Numbered from the stretch's first letter, positions 15,957-24,493 are shown. The stretch is DNA of 44,625 nucleotides from JBMDXB01 sp048594975 (GCA_048594975.1 JBMDXQ010000146.1:1-44625), one strand, 5' to 3'. The notes: generated by a model not told the origin, from the letters alone. Numbers and translations are program-made.

Positions 15957-17078
15957 ATGAAGATCCTCAAGATGCCGAAGGCGCATCTCGATCTGTTCGT
16001 CAGCGTGCTGCCGGCCTTCGGCGAGCTCTACGCGCCGGTGCGCCGCGGCAAGGGCCACGCCTTCGACCGCCCAACGGCGTGGTCCGACGTGGACCTCGAC
16101 TACAAGCGCACCATCCTGCCGCCGCGCAAGCTGTTCCTGCCGCCACGGGAGGCGACCTTCGTGTTCGACCCGAAGACCGGCTACAGCGACCTCCTGGCGG
16201 AGGCGGCGCAGCCGCGCGTGCTGTTCGGCGTGCACGCCTACGACATCGTCGGGCTGAACATCCTCGACCGCGTGTTTGCGCTGGGGCCGTACCCGGATCC
16301 GTACTACGTCACGCGCCGCCGCTACACCACGATAATCGGCATCGACGTCGAGCCCGATGCGAACCACTTCGCCGCCTCGATCAGCGCCGACTCGGTGGAG
16401 AGCGGCTTCGATCTCTACCTGAGCGACCTCGGCGACGCCTACCTGGTCCTCGTCGGTACCAGCCGCGGGCACGACATGGTGGCAATGAGCGGGTGTCTGC
16501 TCGAGGAGCCCGCGGCGGGCGACTTCGCCGAGTTCAAGCGGCGAACGGCGCAGCGCCGCGCCGCCTACGTCACGTCGGTCGAGATGTCTGGCTTCGCCGA
16601 GATCCTGGAGATGGAGTACGAGAGCCAGGTCTGGGAGGACCTGGGCGAGCGCTGCCTCTCGTGCGGGGCGTGCAGCCACGTCTGTCCGACGTGCTACTGC
16701 TTCGACGTGCGGGACGAGGTGACGCTCGGCACGCGCAGCGGACGGCGCGTACGCGTGTGGGACTCGTGCCTGTTCATGACGCACGCCGCCGTCGCCAGCG
16801 GGGAGAACTTCCGCGAGAGCCGCGCGAGCCGCGTCAAGTTCCGCTTCTACCACAAGCAGCGCGGCTTCGTCGCCGAGTACGGGCGGCCGAGCTGCGTGGG
16901 ATGCGGCCGCTGCATCGTCGCCTGCCCGGCCGGCATCGACATCGTCACCGTGATCCGGATGCTCAGAGGGGACACCGATGCGAACGCAGATCGCGCCGCG
17001 CGCCGTGGCGGCACTGGGAAACCCATATCTCCCGCACCTCGCGCGGATCGCGCGCATTCAGCGGATGGTGCCCGATAA
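15957..17078 (+). CDS. hydB: Sulfhydrogenase-like beta subunit, two [4Fe-4S] clusters (HydB/ShyB-type)
   Basis: A 373-residue iron-sulfur electron-transfer subunit of a soluble group 3b-type NiFe hydrogenase, also related to anaerobic sulfite reductase subunit A. Two ferredoxin-like motifs are visible: CLSCGACSHVCPTCYC (about 232-247) and CVGCGRCIVACPAGIDI (about 313-329). The N-terminal two thirds carry the characteristic DYKRTILPPRKLFLPP and FGVHAYDIVGLNILDRVF regions. It should pass electrons between the gamma flavin subunit and the delta/alpha hydrogenase module. The last 33 codons overlap the gamma gene in another frame (101 bases), and they encode a basic tail without family match. Confidence 0.9.
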   Translation: MKILKMPKAHLDLFVSVLPAFGELYAPVRRGKGHAFDRPTAWSDVDLDYKRTILPPRKLFLPPREATFVFDPKTGYSDLLAEAAQPRVLFGVHAYDIVGLNILDRVFALGPYPDPYYVTRRRYTTIIGIDVEPDANHFAASISADSVESGFDLYLSDLGDAYLVLVGTSRGHDMVAMSGCLLEEPAAGDFAEFKRRTAQRRAAYVTSVEMSGFAEILEMEYESQVWEDLGERCLSCGACSHVCPTCYCFDVRDEVTLGTRSGRRVRVWDSCLFMTHAAVASGENFRESRASRVKFRFYHKQRGFVAEYGRPSCVGCGRCIVACPAGIDIVTVIRMLRGDTDANADRAARRGGTGKPISPAPRADRAHSADGAR

Positions 17079-17844
17079 CCACCTGTTCCAGCTGCGCTTC
17101 GTCGAAGACGCGCTGAACGATCGGTGGACGCACCGACCCGGCCAGTTCATCGAGCTGAGCATCATCGGGACCGGCGAGGCGCCGTTCTCGATCTCCTCCT
17201 CGCCGACGCGGCGCGGCCTCATCGAGCTGTTGGTGCGTCGGACCGGGCGGGTCACCAACGCGCTCTTCCGCCTGCCGATGAACTCACTGGTGGGGGTGCG
17301 CGGCCCGTACGGCAACGGCTTCCCGGTCGAAGAGATGGAAGGCCACGACCTGCTGATCATTGCCGGCGGGCTGGGCGTGGCGCCCCTGCGCTCGCTGCTG
17401 TGGTACGCGCTCGACAACCGCGACCGGTTCGGCACCTTGACGCTGATGTACGGGGCGCGCACCCCACGAGAGATGCTGTTCCGCGAAGAGCTGATCTCGC
17501 TGACCGAGGTCGACGCGCTGACCACGCTGCTCACCGTGGACCGCGACCCGGACGGCGGATGGAAGCACCACATCGGGCTGCTGCCCACGCTGTTCGAGCA
17601 CGCCGACGTGGATCCAGCGCGCACCTACGCCGCGGTCGTGGGCCCGCCCGTGGTCTACCGCTTCGTGCTGCGCGAGCTGCTCGCGCGCCACTTCGCCAAG
17701 GACCGGATCCTGATGAGCCTCGAGCGGCGGATGAAGTGCGGCGTCGGCAAGTGCGGCCACTGCTCGGTCGGCTACAAGTACACCTGCATCCACGGCCCGG
17801 TGTTCACTTACTGGGACGCGATCAACTTGCCGGAGGTCGTATGA
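16978..17844 (+). CDS. hydG: Sulfhydrogenase-like gamma subunit, FAD/NAD(P)-binding (HydG/ShyC-type)
   Basis: A 288-residue diaphorase subunit linking NAD(P)H to the hydrogenase. The FAD region is GQFIELSIIGTGEAPFSISS (about 51-70), the nucleotide region is LLIIAGGLGVAPLRSLL (about 122-138) and the C-terminus has a [2Fe-2S] motif, MKCGVGKCGHCSVG with a further Cys in YTCIHGPVF. AGAGGGG before ATG 16978 supports this start, even though it lies inside the beta gene; the family core (NPYLPHLARIARI) begins about 15 residues later. Overlap by ATGA with the delta gene follows. The electron carrier (NADH or NADPH) cannot be told from the sequence. Confidence 0.9.
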   Translation: MRTQIAPRAVAALGNPYLPHLARIARIQRMVPDNHLFQLRFVEDALNDRWTHRPGQFIELSIIGTGEAPFSISSSPTRRGLIELLVRRTGRVTNALFRLPMNSLVGVRGPYGNGFPVEEMEGHDLLIIAGGLGVAPLRSLLWYALDNRDRFGTLTLMYGARTPREMLFREELISLTEVDALTTLLTVDRDPDGGWKHHIGLLPTLFEHADVDPARTYAAVVGPPVVYRFVLRELLARHFAKDRILMSLERRMKCGVGKCGHCSVGYKYTCIHGPVFTYWDAINLPEVV

Positions 17845-18623
17845 GCAGCGAGGGGCGGAGCGGGCAACCGCGCGTCGGCATCTTCGGACTGAGCGGCTGC
17901 TTCGGCGAGCAGATCGTCATCCTCAATTGCGAGGACCAGCTCCTCTCCCTTCTCGGCGAGATCGATCTGGCCGACTTCCTGACCGCCTCGTCGGTCAACG
18001 ATACCGCCGGGCCGCTCGACATCGCGTTCGTCGAGGGTTCGGTCGGTACTGCCCGCGAGGAGGCGGCGCTGCGCCGCGTCCGCGAGCGCGCCCGGCTGCT
18101 GGTCGCGATCGGCAGCTGCGCGTGCTTCGGCGGGGTCCAGGCGGCCTGGAACGGCGCGGCGCGCGCGGCGGCCGGCGCCGACGTCTACGGCGCGACCTTC
18201 GTCGGGTACGACGACATGCCGCATCGGCCGCTCCGCGACGTCGTTCGCGTCGATGCCGCGATTCCCGGCTGCCCGATGGAGAAGGAGGAGTTCCTTCAGG
18301 CGGTCGCCTGCCTGCTCAACGGCGATCCGCCGCAGCCGGTCACCTACCCCGTGTGCGCTGAGTGCCGCATGAAAGAGCAGGAGTGTCTCCTGCTCGCCTA
18401 CGGCATCCACTGCTCGGGTCCCGTGACGGCGGGCGGCTGCGGCGCGCGCTGTCCCGGCTACAACGCGCCGTGCATCGGCTGCCGCGGTCCCGCCGACGAA
18501 GCGAACGTGGCGTCGATGGAGGCCATCATCACCAGGGCGGGCTACACGGTCGAGGACTTCCGGCGGCGCCAGCGGCTGTTTGCCGGCGCACCGTCGAAGG
18601 GGAGCGAGGAGATCCGGACATGA
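17841..18623 (+). CDS. hydD: NiFe hydrogenase small (delta) subunit, group 3b-like, with altered proximal-cluster motif
   Basis: A 260-residue hydrogenase small subunit carrying the iron-sulfur relay next to the NiFe site. The N-terminal motif is GLSGCFGEQIVILNCEDQ: Cys20 is present, but position 23, usually the second Cys of CxxC for the proximal [4Fe-4S] cluster, is Glu. Other ligands are there: GSCACFGG, PGCPMEKEEF and the C-terminal CAECRMKEQECLL, HCSGPVTAGGCGARCPGY and CIGCRGP set, which can bind two further clusters. Stop and start overlap with both neighbours. No twin-arginine signal, so the enzyme stays in the cytoplasm. Carboxylate ligation of a proximal cluster (Asp) is known from group 1h enzymes; here Glu may do the same. 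Confidence 0.9.
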   Translation: MSSEGRSGQPRVGIFGLSGCFGEQIVILNCEDQLLSLLGEIDLADFLTASSVNDTAGPLDIAFVEGSVGTAREEAALRRVRERARLLVAIGSCACFGGVQAAWNGAARAAAGADVYGATFVGYDDMPHRPLRDVVRVDAAIPGCPMEKEEFLQAVACLLNGDPPQPVTYPVCAECRMKEQECLLLAYGIHCSGPVTAGGCGARCPGYNAPCIGCRGPADEANVASMEAIITRAGYTVEDFRRRQRLFAGAPSKGSEEIRT

Positions 18624-19909
18624 CGCGCGCAATCGTCGTCGACCACTTGGCGCGAATCGAGGGCCACGCCGGCATCACCGTCGAGATCGACGGCGACCGC
18701 GTGGCGCAGGTCCGCTTCGACATCTTCGAGGGGCTGCGCCTGTTCGAGGGGCTGGTGCGCGGCCGCCCCGTCGTCGAGGTCGCCGGCATCGTCTCCCGCA
18801 TCTGCGCCATCTGCTCCCACGGCCACGCCATCACGGCGCTCGAAGCGCTCGAACGGGCCATGGGCGTCGAGGCGTCGGGGCAGACCTGGCGGCTTCGGGA
18901 GCTGGCCTTTCACGGCGCCGCGATCGAGAGCCATGCCCTGCACGTGTTCTGCCTGGCGCTGCCGGATCTGCTGAACCGGGCGAGCGTGATCGAGCTGTCG
19001 GCTGACGCGCCGGAAACGGTCGCGACGGCGCTGCGGCTGAAGAAGCTGGGGAACACCATCCAGGAGGTGATCGGCGGCCGCGCCGTGCACCCGGTGAACT
19101 ACGCAATCGGCGGGTTCAGCAGGCTGCCCTCGATCGACGAGCTCGTGCGGCTGCGCGACGCGCTGACCGCCGGCCTCGCCGACTGCGCGCGGGCGCTCGA
19201 GGCGGTCGCCGGCGTGACCGTCCCTGCCTACGCCGACGACCCGATCCTGTACGCCGCGATCGTGCCGCGTGAGGGCTCGTATTTCTTCGGCGACGCGATC
19301 CGCTTGAGCGACAACCGGACGATCCCGGCCACCTCGTACCGGGCGCTCACCAACGAGCAGGCCGTCGCGCACTCGACCGCCAGGCATTCGCGTATCGACG
19401 GCACGCCGTACATGGTCGGGGCGCTGCCGAGGCTCACGCTCAACGGCGGCCTGGTCGGCGGCCGCGCGCGACAAGCCTGGACGCTGCTCGGCCCCACGAT
19501 GCCCTGCCGCAACGTCGTCATGAACGACATCGCGCAGCTGGTCGAGCTGGTGTTCTCGGTCGAGCAGGCGCTGGCCATCGTCGAGGAGATGCTGGAACGG
19601 GGCCTGACGCCCGAGCCGCGCCGCCGCTACCAGGCGCGGGCCGGCAGCGGCGCGGCGGCCACGGAAGTGCCGCGCGGACTGCTGTTCCACAGCTACGAGA
19701 TCGACGCCGACGGGCTCATCGCGGCGGCGGACGTCATCACGCCGACGGCGCAAAACTGCGCCCACGTCGAGGAACAGTTCCGTGCCGCCGTCCGCCGGCA
19801 ACCTGACGTCGCCGACGACGAGCTCAGGCGAAGGCTGGAGATCATCGCGCGGTCGTACGACCCGTGCGTCAGCTGTTCGGTACACGTCATCCGGACCGGT
19901 ACAACGTGA
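18620..19909 (+). CDS. hydA: NiFe hydrogenase large (alpha) subunit, group 3b-like
   Basis: A 429-residue catalytic subunit that oxidises or makes H2 at a NiFe(CN)2CO site. The L1 motif is RICAIC (residues 60-65) in VSRICAICSHGHAITALEAL. The L2 motif is DPCVSC (414-419) at the very end, so all four Ni ligands (Cys62, 65, 416, 419) are present. After DPCVSCSVH only seven residues follow, which should be the peptide removed by the maturation protease encoded at 21875. EGHAGITVEI near the start is a further hallmark. The gene overlaps the delta gene (ATGA) and the sensor kinase (GTGA). No hyp maturation genes are in the window, so they must be elsewhere. Confidence 0.95.
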   Translation: MTRAIVVDHLARIEGHAGITVEIDGDRVAQVRFDIFEGLRLFEGLVRGRPVVEVAGIVSRICAICSHGHAITALEALERAMGVEASGQTWRLRELAFHGAAIESHALHVFCLALPDLLNRASVIELSADAPETVATALRLKKLGNTIQEVIGGRAVHPVNYAIGGFSRLPSIDELVRLRDALTAGLADCARALEAVAGVTVPAYADDPILYAAIVPREGSYFFGDAIRLSDNRTIPATSYRALTNEQAVAHSTARHSRIDGTPYMVGALPRLTLNGGLVGGRARQAWTLLGPTMPCRNVVMNDIAQLVELVFSVEQALAIVEEMLERGLTPEPRRRYQARAGSGAAATEVPRGLLFHSYEIDADGLIAAADVITPTAQNCAHVEEQFRAAVRRQPDVADDELRRRLEIIARSYDPCVSCSVHVIRTGTT

Positions 19910-21930
19910 TCACCGGGCTGCTCGACACGATCCGGCGCTGGCGCAGGGCCCGCATCTCGCTGCGCGCCCGTATCACGGCCGCCTTCACGCTGGTCGTCGT
20001 CGGCGGCACCGCGATCTCGACGCTCATCGGGTCGCGCATCATCACCAACGCCCTGCTGGCCGATGCGCGGAGCCGCACCGTTCACGGGCTCGAGGCGGCG
20101 CTCACGACCTACGCCGAGGACCTGCAGGCCACCGCGGACGCGGTGGCGCGTGCCGCGGCGGCAGCGCCGCTGCGCGGTCTGGCGGGCGCCGGCGGCAGCG
20201 CCGCCGCCCTCCGGGCGCTTGCGCCTGAGGCGCGACTCGACTTCCTCGGCTTCGTGCCCTACGGAAGCTCCGGCAGCCGCAGCGATCCCTGCTTCGACAG
20301 CGCGTCGTTCCGCGCGTTGATCGCCGCCGCATCCCAGGGGAAACACGGGGCGAGCGCCGAGGTGCTGACCGGGCCATGCCTGGCCGCGCTCAATCCGGAG
20401 TTGCCGGCGCGCGTTCGCATCCAGATCGCCGACGAGCACCATGGCTCGCCGCCGGTCACCTCGGCGCTGGCGCTGATCGCCGCGACGCGCGTGATCGACG
20501 ACGGCCGCGTGCTCGGGACCGCCTACGGCGGCGTGGTGCTCAACCGCCGCACCGATTACGTCGATCGCGTCAAGCGGATGGTCTACGGCGACGCCAAGTA
20601 CGGCGATCGCGAGGTCGGCGCCGCAGCCGTCTTCCTCGGCGACGTCCGCGTGGCCGCCAGCACCGGCGCTCCCTCGCCGGGAATCGGCCTGCGCGCCTCG
20701 CCCGACGTCGCCGCGGCGGTGCGTTCCGGCGGTCAGCGCTGGCAGGGGCGCGCGCGCACGGCCGACGACTGGGGCATCGCCGCCTACGAGCCGCTGCGCG
20801 ACTACTCGGGCACGGTGATCGGGATGCTGTCCGTCGGCATGCTCGAAGCGCCCATCCTCGCCGTCCGCACCGACGTGATGCTGACGTTCCTCGTCGTGTG
20901 CGTCCTCGGCCTGGTCATCGTCTTCGTGTTGACCTATCTGATCACGCGGCGCACCATCTCGCCGCTGGAGGAGATGGCGGCGGCGACCCGCAAGATCGCC
21001 GCCGGGGACCTGGGCGTGCGCGTGTCGGTAGCCTCCGAGGACGAGATCGGCGTGCTCGCCCGCTCGTTCAACGACATGCTCTCGAGCCTCGAGGCGATGA
21101 AGCGCGAGCTGGAGGAATGGGGGCACACGCTCGAGGACAAGGTGACGGAGCGGACGGAGCAGGTCGTCTCGATGCAGGCGCAGATGGTGCGCTCGGAGAA
21201 GCTCGCCTCGATCGGCCGCCTCGCGGCGGGCGTCGCGCACAGCATCAACAACCCGCTCGGCGGCATCCTCTCGCTGTCGATGCTGGCCGCCGAGGACTGC
21301 AAGGATGCGGCGCTGCGCGGCGACCTCGAGACCATCTCGAAGCAGGCGCTCCGCTGCCGCGAGATTGTCAAGGGGCTGCTCGATTTCTCGCACCAGGGGG
21401 ACGTGCGCGTCACCCGCACCGATGTCAACGCGATCATCGACGGCGCCGTGCAGCTGCTCCAGCGGCAGGCGGTGTTCCACAACGTCAGCATCGAGCGCCG
21501 GTTCGACCGCGGCGCGCCGCGCGTGCTCATCAATCCGGGCCAGCTCCAGGACGCCGTGACCAACCTGCTGGTGAACGCGGTGGACGCGATGGAGCGCGGC
21601 GGCACAGTGACAGTCGACACCGCCTCCGCGGCGGACGCGCGCGAGGTGCTCATCGCCGTCGCCGACACCGGCTGCGGCATCCCCGAGAAAAACCTTCCCT
21701 ACCTGTTCGAGCCCTTCTTCACGACCAAGAAGGTCGGCAAAGGGACCGGGCTCGGCTTGGCCATCGTGCACGGCATCGTGACCCGCGCCGGCGGCAGCAT
21801 CGAGGTGAACACGGGCCCGTCGGGCACGCGGTTCACCATTCACCTGCCGGTCGCGCCAGAGGAGAGCGACGAGGATGGCGCCGTCGAAATGGCTGGTGCT
21901 CGGGCTGGGGAACCGGCTGGCCGGGGCTGA
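19906..21930 (+). CDS. Membrane sensor histidine kinase (single-Cache-like, HAMP)
   Basis: A 674-residue two-transmembrane sensor. TM1 lies near residues 25-45 (ITAAFTLVVVGGTAISTLI), followed by an extracytoplasmic domain of about 280 residues with Cache-like features (GTAYGGVVLNRRTDYVDRV, VIGMLSVGMLEAPI). TM2 (LTFLVVCVLGLVIVFVLTYL) comes next, then HAMP, a coiled coil, HisKA and HATPase. The H-box is GVAHSINNPLGGIL with His445 and Ser446 in place of the usual Glu/Asp. NLLVNAVDAM, DTGCGIPEKN and GTGLGLAIVHGIV are intact. The GTG at 19906 overlaps the alpha-subunit stop and is preferred over an earlier GTG at 19864. Embedded in the hydrogenase operon, it probably senses a condition that controls hydrogenase expression. 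Confidence 0.87.
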   Translation: MITGLLDTIRRWRRARISLRARITAAFTLVVVGGTAISTLIGSRIITNALLADARSRTVHGLEAALTTYAEDLQATADAVARAAAAAPLRGLAGAGGSAAALRALAPEARLDFLGFVPYGSSGSRSDPCFDSASFRALIAAASQGKHGASAEVLTGPCLAALNPELPARVRIQIADEHHGSPPVTSALALIAATRVIDDGRVLGTAYGGVVLNRRTDYVDRVKRMVYGDAKYGDREVGAAAVFLGDVRVAASTGAPSPGIGLRASPDVAAAVRSGGQRWQGRARTADDWGIAAYEPLRDYSGTVIGMLSVGMLEAPILAVRTDVMLTFLVVCVLGLVIVFVLTYLITRRTISPLEEMAAATRKIAAGDLGVRVSVASEDEIGVLARSFNDMLSSLEAMKRELEEWGHTLEDKVTERTEQVVSMQAQMVRSEKLASIGRLAAGVAHSINNPLGGILSLSMLAAEDCKDAALRGDLETISKQALRCREIVKGLLDFSHQGDVRVTRTDVNAIIDGAVQLLQRQAVFHNVSIERRFDRGAPRVLINPGQLQDAVTNLLVNAVDAMERGGTVTVDTASAADAREVLIAVADTGCGIPEKNLPYLFEPFFTTKKVGKGTGLGLAIVHGIVTRAGGSIEVNTGPSGTRFTIHLPVAPEESDEDGAVEMAGARAGEPAGRG

Positions 21931-22363
21931 CGGCTTCGGGCCGGCGGTGGTCGAGGAGCTCGCGGCAGTCGGCGATCTCCCGCACGGGGTGGAGCTCGTG
22001 GACGCGCACGCCGACCTGCTCGGCAGCCTCGACCGCTTCGAGGGCCGCGACCAGGTCGTGCTGGTCGATGCCGTCCTGGACGCGAACGGCTCGGGCGTCG
22101 GGGTGTTCGAGGAGGACGTGTTCTCGAGGTGGGAGACGCGCTCGACCGGCGTGCACGGGCTGTCTGCCATCATGGCGGTGAAGCTGTTCCGGCGGCTGCA
22201 GCCGCCGGCCGATCCCGCGCTGCCCGGCCGTCCATGCATCACGCTCGTCGCCTGCCGCGTGACTGAGGCGCACTTCCTTCGGCCGCTCGACCCGGCGATC
22301 GTCGAGGCCGGCGCCGACGCGGTGCGTGGCGTGCTGGCACGGCTCGAGACGGCGCGCTCATGA
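21875..22363 (+). CDS. Hydrogenase maturation protease (HyaD/HybD family)
   Basis: A 162-residue endopeptidase that removes the C-terminal tail of the large subunit after Ni insertion. LVLGLGNRLAGADGFGPAVVEEL is the family start, with Asp at the position of the first metal ligand (Glu16 in HybD). VLVDAVLDANGSG gives the central Asp and STGVHGLSAIMAV the His, so all three Ni-sensing ligands are visible. The gene overlaps the kinase before it by 56 bases and the radical SAM gene by ATGA. Its expected substrate is the alpha subunit at 18620, whose tail after the L2 motif is seven residues. Confidence 0.92.
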   Translation: MAPSKWLVLGLGNRLAGADGFGPAVVEELAAVGDLPHGVELVDAHADLLGSLDRFEGRDQVVLVDAVLDANGSGVGVFEEDVFSRWETRSTGVHGLSAIMAVKLFRRLQPPADPALPGRPCITLVACRVTEAHFLRPLDPAIVEAGADAVRGVLARLETARS

Positions 22364-23355
22364 CGTCGATTACGCGCAAGCAGTTCTTCGTCACCTCTAC
22401 GGGATGGATCGGAATGTCAGCAGCCCACGGGACCGGCGACCCGTTCGTGCCTGGCTACCTCGCGCTGCACGAGGGTGGCGAGCTCCGCCGCCGTGCGGAA
22501 GCGCTGCGGGCGATGCAGCGCGAGTGCCGCACGTGCCCGCGGCAATGCGGCGCGCGGCGCGCCAACGGCGAGGCCGGCGTCTGCGGCGCCGCCGGCGAGC
22601 TCGAGATCGCCAGCTACGGCCGCCACTTCGGCGAGGAGAACGGGCTCGTCGGGCGCGGCGGCTCGGGCACGATCTTCCTCTCGCACTGCAACCTGCGCTG
22701 CGTGTTCTGCCAGAACTGGGAGATCAGCCAGCGCGATCACGGCACGCGCGTCAGCGCCGGGACGCTGGCCGGAGTGATGTGTCGCCTGCAGGACCAGGGC
22801 TGCCACAACATCAACCTGGTCACGCCCACGCATTACACGGCGCAGATCGTCGAGGCGATCGATCTCGCGGCCGCGCGCGGGTTGACGCTTCCCGTGGTCT
22901 GGAACACGAGCGGCTGGGAACGGATCGAGACGCTGCGGCTGCTCGAGGGGATCGTGGACGTCTACATGCCGGACTTCAAGTACGCGAATGGTGACATGGC
23001 CGAGCGCTACTCGTCGGGGGCGCGCAGCTACCCGGAGGACACGCGCGCGGCGCTGCTGGAGATGCACCGCCAGGTCGGCGTCGCGCACCCGCACGCCGAC
23101 GGCATCATCCGCCGCGGCCTGATCATCCGCCACCTCGTCATGCCCAACCGCGTCAGCGGGACGCGGCAGGTGATCGAGTGGATTGCCGCCAACCTGCCGA
23201 AGGATACCTACCTCAACCTGATGTCGCAGTATCGTCCGGCGTTCCGGGCGTTCGACTACCCCGCGATCGCGCGCGGCCTCGAGCGCCACGAGTACGAGCA
23301 GGCCGTGCGCTGGGCGCGCGCAGCGGGCCTGACGAACGTGGACGTCCAGGTGTGA
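22360..23355 (+). CDS. Radical SAM protein, PflA-like with N-terminal Cys motif
   Basis: A 331-residue radical S-adenosylmethionine enzyme. The cluster motif CNLRCVFCQ lies near residue 110, preceded by GTIFLSHC. Upstream is a second Cys group, CRTCPRQCGARR then GVCGAAGE (about residues 52-76), seen in the PflA/AmmeMemoRadiSam-type branch. NINLVTPTHYTAQIVEAI and VWNTSGWERIETLRLLEGIVDVYMPDFKY are conserved in that branch. It is the last gene of the operon, coupled to the protease by ATGA. Substrate unknown; the position suggests a role in modifying or activating a protein linked to the hydrogenase or its regulators, but housekeeping use is equally possible. A start at the ATG near 22414 would also fit. 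Confidence 0.85.
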   Translation: MTSITRKQFFVTSTGWIGMSAAHGTGDPFVPGYLALHEGGELRRRAEALRAMQRECRTCPRQCGARRANGEAGVCGAAGELEIASYGRHFGEENGLVGRGGSGTIFLSHCNLRCVFCQNWEISQRDHGTRVSAGTLAGVMCRLQDQGCHNINLVTPTHYTAQIVEAIDLAAARGLTLPVVWNTSGWERIETLRLLEGIVDVYMPDFKYANGDMAERYSSGARSYPEDTRAALLEMHRQVGVAHPHADGIIRRGLIIRHLVMPNRVSGTRQVIEWIAANLPKDTYLNLMSQYRPAFRAFDYPAIARGLERHEYEQAVRWARAAGLTNVDVQV

Positions 23356-23521
23356 GGGGCAACATGCGGCTTGACACCACCCCGCCGCCCCGATGTTTTA
23401 CGGCCGGTCCGCGGCTCGGGCTCCCGCCCGGGCAGTTGGAAGCCGAAGGCTGACCCCGGGGCCCCGCGACGCTGACGCTCCAGATGCACGAGGGGACAAT
23501 GACGCGCCGGCAGCGCCCCGA

Positions 23522-24493
23522 TTACACCGGTTTCGCGCGCGTCAACAGCGATAGGCCGAGGAGGCCGAGCGCGGCGACAACGGCGGTGCGGATGCGTCGA
23601 AGGAAGGGCACGGTGAATCCAGCCGCCGCGGGCAGACCGACCGCCTCGAACACGATCGCGTGCGCACCCTCGGATGCGCCCACCTGGCCGGGGATGAAGA
23701 AGAACGCGAGGCCGATGAACTTCGTGGCGCCCTCGATGAGCGTCGCGAGGCCGAGTCCGGTGCCGAGTTCCAGGGCGCCGAGGATCAGGTACAGCTCCAG
23801 GATGTGCGCGGCGGTGCTCGCCGACTCCAGCAGCAGAATGCGGGCGAAGCGCCGCGGGCGGTCGTGCATGATGCCGAGCAGCAGCTCCTCGACACCGTGC
23901 ACGTCGGCCATGTTCGGGCGCAGCCGCCTGCGGACTCCTGGCAGCGCTGCGACCCGCTCGAGGATGGCGCCGAGCAGGTACACGCGGCGCGCGATCGCGA
24001 GCGCGGCGGTGACGAGGAATACCGCCATGACCGCCACGATCGCGATGGCGCCGCCGCGGGCGGCACCCGAGACGAGGTCGCGCGCGAGCAGCCACCAGAA
24101 CGCCGCGACCGACAGCGCGGCAGCCACGAACGTGTACGAGAGGTACTCCGTCAGCGTCGCGGCAAAACCCTCACCGGCCTCGAGGCCGCGGCCCTTCAGG
24201 AGCAGCGCCTTTGCCGGTTCCGCAAGGAAGGGGCCGGTGAACGTCAGGAACTGCACGGCTTCACCCGAGAGCCGGATCCACAGCGCGTCGCGAAAGCGAA
24301 GCGTCCGCGCGCTCGTCACCGAGGCCGTCAGCGCGACGGCGCGCAAGGCCTGAAAGGCCGCATACGCCAGCGCGATCGGCACCGCGCCCCAGCCGACGCG
24401 GCCGAGCATCTCGAGGACGGCGGCCGGACCGAGCTGCAGGGCGAGGTAGACGAACAGCGCGACGCCGAAGAGCAGGAACGCGACGCGGACCAT
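23522..24493 (-). CDS. Lysylphosphatidylglycerol synthase TM region / flippase-like membrane protein (UPF0104)
   Basis: A 323-residue inner-membrane protein with about seven to eight hydrophobic segments, beginning MVRVAFLLFGVALFVYLALQ. Conserved UPF0104 features are SGEAVQFLTFTGPFLAEPAK (about 76-95), TEYLSYTFVAAALS and the C-terminal FFFIPGQVGASEGAHAIVFE (about 265-284). The family includes the transmembrane half of MprF and archaeal AglD; many bacterial members have unknown lipid-flipping roles. It converges with the radical SAM gene across 166 bases with GC-rich dyads but no clear T-run terminator, and is divergent from the ABC gene, 63 bases apart. Confidence 0.8.
   Translation of the reverse strand: MVRVAFLLFGVALFVYLALQLGPAAVLEMLGRVGWGAVPIALAYAAFQALRAVALTASVTSARTLRFRDALWIRLSGEAVQFLTFTGPFLAEPAKALLLKGRGLEAGEGFAATLTEYLSYTFVAAALSVAAFWWLLARDLVSGAARGGAIAIVAVMAVFLVTAALAIARRVYLLGAILERVAALPGVRRRLRPNMADVHGVEELLLGIMHDRPRRFARILLLESASTAAHILELYLILGALELGTGLGLATLIEGATKFIGLAFFFIPGQVGASEGAHAIVFEAVGLPAAAGFTVPFLRRIRTAVVAALGLLGLSLLTRAKPV

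Noticed and set aside
19693..22242. 849-codon minus-strand frame
   Set aside because: Antisense to the hydrogenase alpha and sensor kinase genes, which have clear motifs; the translation shows no domain.
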